Part shown: positions 5,738 to 7,673 of the stretch, piece by piece
How the letters are laid out: each line of letters opens with the position of its first letter
Position numbering within the stretch: the stretch's first letter is position 1
DNA from: an uncultured Treponema sp.
Lineage (GTDB): Bacteria; Spirochaetota; Spirochaetia; Treponematales; Treponemataceae
NCBI GenBank assembly: GCA_937891125.1
Contig: CALAEZ010000020.1
Coordinates: 1 to 7,673 of the forward strand
Direction of reading: 5' to 3'
DNA: 7,673 nucleotides
Position numbers and translations under genes: made by a program
The notes under the pieces: model-generated
Told to the model about the DNA's origin: nothing
The model's database searches: none
What the model saw: the letters and a program-made list of their open reading frames with translations, nothing else

Positions 5738-6541
5738 ATGAAAAAGATTTTGATTGGTGCCGCATGTGCGGCTGTTGCTCTTTGCGTGTTTGGCTGTAGC
5801 AAAAAAGCTTCTGCTTCTGACCCGGTGAGCGCGTTACAGAGCCGCGGCGAGTTTGTGCTTGGCTTAGACGATTCTTTCCCGCCGCTTGGCTTTAGAGATG
5901 AAAACAATGAAATTGTCGGCTACGACATTGACCTTGCAAAAGAAGTTGCAAGCCGTCTTGGCGTTACCTTCCGTGCGCAGCCGATTGACTGGAGCGCAAA
6001 GGAGCAGGAGCTTGCGACAGGCAAAATCGACTGCATCTGGAACGGTCTTACGATTACCGATGAGCGCAAAGCCGCTTTAAGCTTTACAAAGCCGTATCTT
6101 GAAAACGCGCAGGTTGTTGTTGTCCGCGACGATAGCGGTATAAAGACGCTTTCTGACCTTGCAGGAAAAACGCTTGGCTTACAGAGCGGCTCAAGCGCGG
6201 CTGACGCTTTAGATGAAGCTACCGAAGTAAAAAAGAGCCTAAAAAGCGTGGTTGAGTTTAAGGAAAACATTACGGCATTGAACGACCTTGAAATTGGCGG
6301 CGTTGACGGCGTTGTCATGGATTCTGTCGTTGCAAATTATTCGATTCAGCAGACAGGTAAGCCGTTTGTTGTCTTAGAGCAGGGCTTGGCCGCAGAAGCT
6401 TATGGCGTTGCCTTCCGCAAAAACGAGCCAGCTCTTGCAGACAAAGTGCAGTCGGTGCTTGAAGAGATGGCTGGTGACGGCACAATCGCTTCGATTTCTA
6501 TCAAGTGGTTTGGCCACGACATTTCTGTCGTAGGAAAATAA
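5738..6541 (+). CDS. Polar amino acid ABC transporter, substrate-binding lipoprotein
   Basis: This is the solute-binding protein of an amino acid importer (SBP family 3), 267 residues, normal length. A lipoprotein signal peptide (residues 1-19) ends in the relaxed lipobox VFGC, with Cys20 as the lipid-anchored residue; the F/G-containing box is typical of spirochaetes. The binding domain starts at GEFVLGLDDSFPPLGF (37-52), then VGYDIDLAKEVASRLGV (60-76), the hinge and ligand segment WNGLTITDERKAALSFTKPY (101-120) and VDGVVMDSVVANY (189-201). Arg110 and Asp195 are at positions that usually bind the carboxylate and amino groups of the ligand amino acid. The start has a strong site, AGGAG at 5727-5731, six bases before the ATG. 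It lies between argH and the permease. The substrate could be arginine, another basic or polar amino acid, or cystine; sequence reading alone does not decide. Confidence 0.92.
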   Translation: MKKILIGAACAAVALCVFGCSKKASASDPVSALQSRGEFVLGLDDSFPPLGFRDENNEIVGYDIDLAKEVASRLGVTFRAQPIDWSAKEQELATGKIDCIWNGLTITDERKAALSFTKPYLENAQVVVVRDDSGIKTLSDLAGKTLGLQSGSSAADALDEATEVKKSLKSVVEFKENITALNDLEIGGVDGVVMDSVVANYSIQQTGKPFVVLEQGLAAEAYGVAFRKNEPALADKVQSVLEEMAGDGTIASISIKWFGHDISVVGK

Positions 6542-6577
6542 GCGGCTATCGAACGATAAAACTTTACAGGTACCTAT

Positions 6578-7213
6578 ATGGCAAAAATGATTCTGATAAT
6601 GCTTGAAGGCTCCGTGGTCTCGCTTGAAGTGTTTTTTTTAACGCTTTTGTTTAGCATTCCGCTGGGGCTTCCGATAGCCGCCGCAAGAATGTCTCGCTTT
6701 AAGCCGTTATCAGCTTTGGCAAACGTGTTTATGCTCATAATTCGCGGAACGCCTCTTATGCTCCAGCTCATTTTTGTCTATTTTGCCCCTTATCACCTGT
6801 TTAAGGTGTCTTACGACCGCTTTACGGCGGCAATTATCGCGCTTTCGGTAAATTATGCAGCCTATTTTGCAGAAATCTACCGTGGCGGCATTCAGTCAAT
6901 TCCGCGCGGTCAGTATGAGGCGGCAAAAATGCTCGGCTATACAAGAAGCCAGACGTTTTTCCGCATTGTGCTTCCGCAGGTATGTAAGCGCATAATTCCT
7001 GCAACCGGAAACGAAGTGATTACGCTTGTTAAGGACACGGCTCTTGTGCAGGTTATCGGTGTTACCGAGCTTTTGCGCGTGGCGCAGACACAGTCAAGCC
7101 GCCTTTTTTCTACCACGCCGATTTTTGTTGCCGGCATTTTCTACTTTGTGATGAATTATCTTGTGGCAGAAGCATTTCGCTTAATAGAAAAACGATTGTC
7201 TTATTACCGCTAG
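6578..7213 (+). CDS. Polar amino acid ABC transporter, permease (HisM/GlnP family)
   Basis: This inner-membrane channel subunit, 211 residues, belongs to the His/Glu/Gln/Arg/opine permease family. Hydrophobic segments lie near 11-35, 47-72, 83-101, 145-163 and 180-200. The family's 'RGTPLMLQLIFVYF' region is at 56-69, and the cytoplasmic EAA loop that docks on the ATPase is clear: EAAKMLGYTRSQTFFRIVLPQ (114-134). Such permeases usually work as homodimers when, as here, a single permease gene is present. The ATG at 6578 has only a weak AGG (6568-6570) upstream; ATG 6587 is an alternative three codons in. It lies 36 bases after the binding-protein gene. The TAG stop at 7211-7213 is closely followed by the ATPase gene. 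Confidence 0.93.
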   Translation: MAKMILIMLEGSVVSLEVFFLTLLFSIPLGLPIAAARMSRFKPLSALANVFMLIIRGTPLMLQLIFVYFAPYHLFKVSYDRFTAAIIALSVNYAAYFAEIYRGGIQSIPRGQYEAAKMLGYTRSQTFFRIVLPQVCKRIIPATGNEVITLVKDTALVQVIGVTELLRVAQTQSSRLFSTTPIFVAGIFYFVMNYLVAEAFRLIEKRLSYYR

Positions 7214-7224
7214 TGGGGAAGAAA

Positions 7225-7622
7225 ATGCAGGAAAAAGAAGCAGTTATCAGCGTAAAAAACGTAAAAAAGACTTTTAATGACGGAGTTCCTGTTCTGCGCG
7301 ACATTTCGTTTGACGTGCATAAGGGCGAAGTGCTTGGCATAATCGGGCCGAGCGGTAGCGGAAAGTCAACGCTTTTGCGCTGCATTACCCAGCTAGAGCA
7401 GGTGAGTGGAGGAAGTATAAGCGTATGTGGCTCTCCGCTTGTGACGGACGGTGTGTATGCGCCAAAAAAAGAGCTTCGCGCAATTGGCCTGCATTTGGGA
7501 CTTGTCTTTCAGAATTTTAACCTGTTTCCGCATTTTTCAGTCCTTAAAAACATTACCGACGCGCAGATACATGTCTTAAAAACGCCGCGCGCAGAAGCTG
7601 AGGCAAACGCTGTTGCGCTTTT
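7225..7622 (+). CDS. Polar amino acid ABC transporter, ATP-binding protein, cut off by adapter
   Basis: This is the N-terminal half (about 132 residues of a usual 240-260) of a HisP/GlnQ-type ATPase that powers the importer. Visible are the family opening VISVKNVKKTFNDGVPVLR (7-25), Walker A GPSGSGKST (41-49) and the Q-loop region LVFQNFNLFPHFSVLKNIT (93-111). The LSGGQ signature, Walker B and H-loop are missing because adapter starts at 7623, not because the gene is broken. An open frame continues to 7644 through adapter, and its last residues (DRKSVV) are artificial. ATG 7225 is preferred because GGGGAAG (7215-7221) precedes it. GTG 7213 would add four residues and overlap the permease stop by one base; translational coupling is possible either way. 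Confidence 0.9.
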
Positions 7623-7673
7623 AGATCGGAAGAGCGTCGTGTAGGGAAAGAGTGTAGATCTCGGTGGTCGCCG
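7623..7673. other. Illumina TruSeq universal adapter (contamination)
   Basis: These 51 bases start with AGATCGGAAGAGCGTCGTG, continue GTAGGGAAAGAGTG and end TCGGTGGTCGCCG. This matches the reverse complement of the TruSeq universal (i5-side) adapter from memory, over its first 51 of 58 bases without a difference. It is sequence from library preparation, read through a short insert and kept by the assembler. The first A is the A-tail position, so genuine DNA ends at 7622. Confidence 0.97.

Noticed and set aside
7213..7224. GTG 7213 as the ATPase start
   Set aside because: It adds only four residues, and the GGGGAAG that would serve as ribosome site for ATG 7225 lies within it.
7623..7644. Native C-terminus of the ATPase
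   Set aside because: These codons are read from adapter sequence.
1..7673. CRISPR array, tRNA, rRNA, insertion sequence or phage gene
   Set aside because: I saw no regularly spaced repeats, tRNA-like cloverleaf ends, transposase motifs or phage proteins in any part of the window.

Overview
The window looks like a metagenome or single-cell contig, not one clean genome. Two phyla appear to be represented, and the last 51 bases are sequencing adapter. Positions 1-2089 read as Bacteroidetes: the tail of an ArgD-type aminotransferase, a secreted protein with YD-like motifs, a 70-residue SH3/KOW-like protein and an Ogt-type DNA repair methyltransferase. No Shine-Dalgarno sequences are visible there, and TAnnTTTG boxes typical of Bacteroidetes promoters lie upstream of the two minus-strand genes. 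Positions 2352-7622 read as a spirochaete, most likely Treponema: Shine-Dalgarno-led genes rich in CTT leucine codons, with a spirochaete-like lipobox. The genus is inferred from protein style and codon use and was not tested by a search.

Layout. Plus strand: 3' end of argD (1-326), a 34-bp imperfect palindrome (342-375), and the 281-residue secreted protein (391-1236). Minus strand: the 70-residue protein (1274-1486) and ogt (1550-2089), convergent with the preceding gene. Positions 2090-2351 are non-coding and hold the change in sequence style. Plus strand again: a cstA-type transporter (2352-4112) with a hairpin terminator (4120-4169), a sigma70-like promoter (4211-4239), argH (4248-5711), and a polar amino acid ABC importer in the order lipoprotein (5738-6541), permease (6578-7213), ATPase (7225 onward). 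The ATPase breaks off at 7622, where the Illumina TruSeq universal adapter starts.

How the genes work together. The best-supported unit is argH plus the three importer genes: gaps are 26, 36 and 11 bases, all are on one strand, and no terminator is visible between them. ArgH releases arginine and fumarate from argininosuccinate, so the importer may supply arginine or a related amino acid; its substrate cannot be read from sequence. cstA is a separate unit, probably for pyruvate or peptide uptake. The argD fragment and argH should not be read as one arginine cluster, because they appear to come from different organisms.

I see no new defence, mobile or RNA system. The points most worth checking are the adapter, the suspected chimeric join near 2105-2340, the unfamiliar cysteine-rich secreted protein and the probably leaderless argH transcript.
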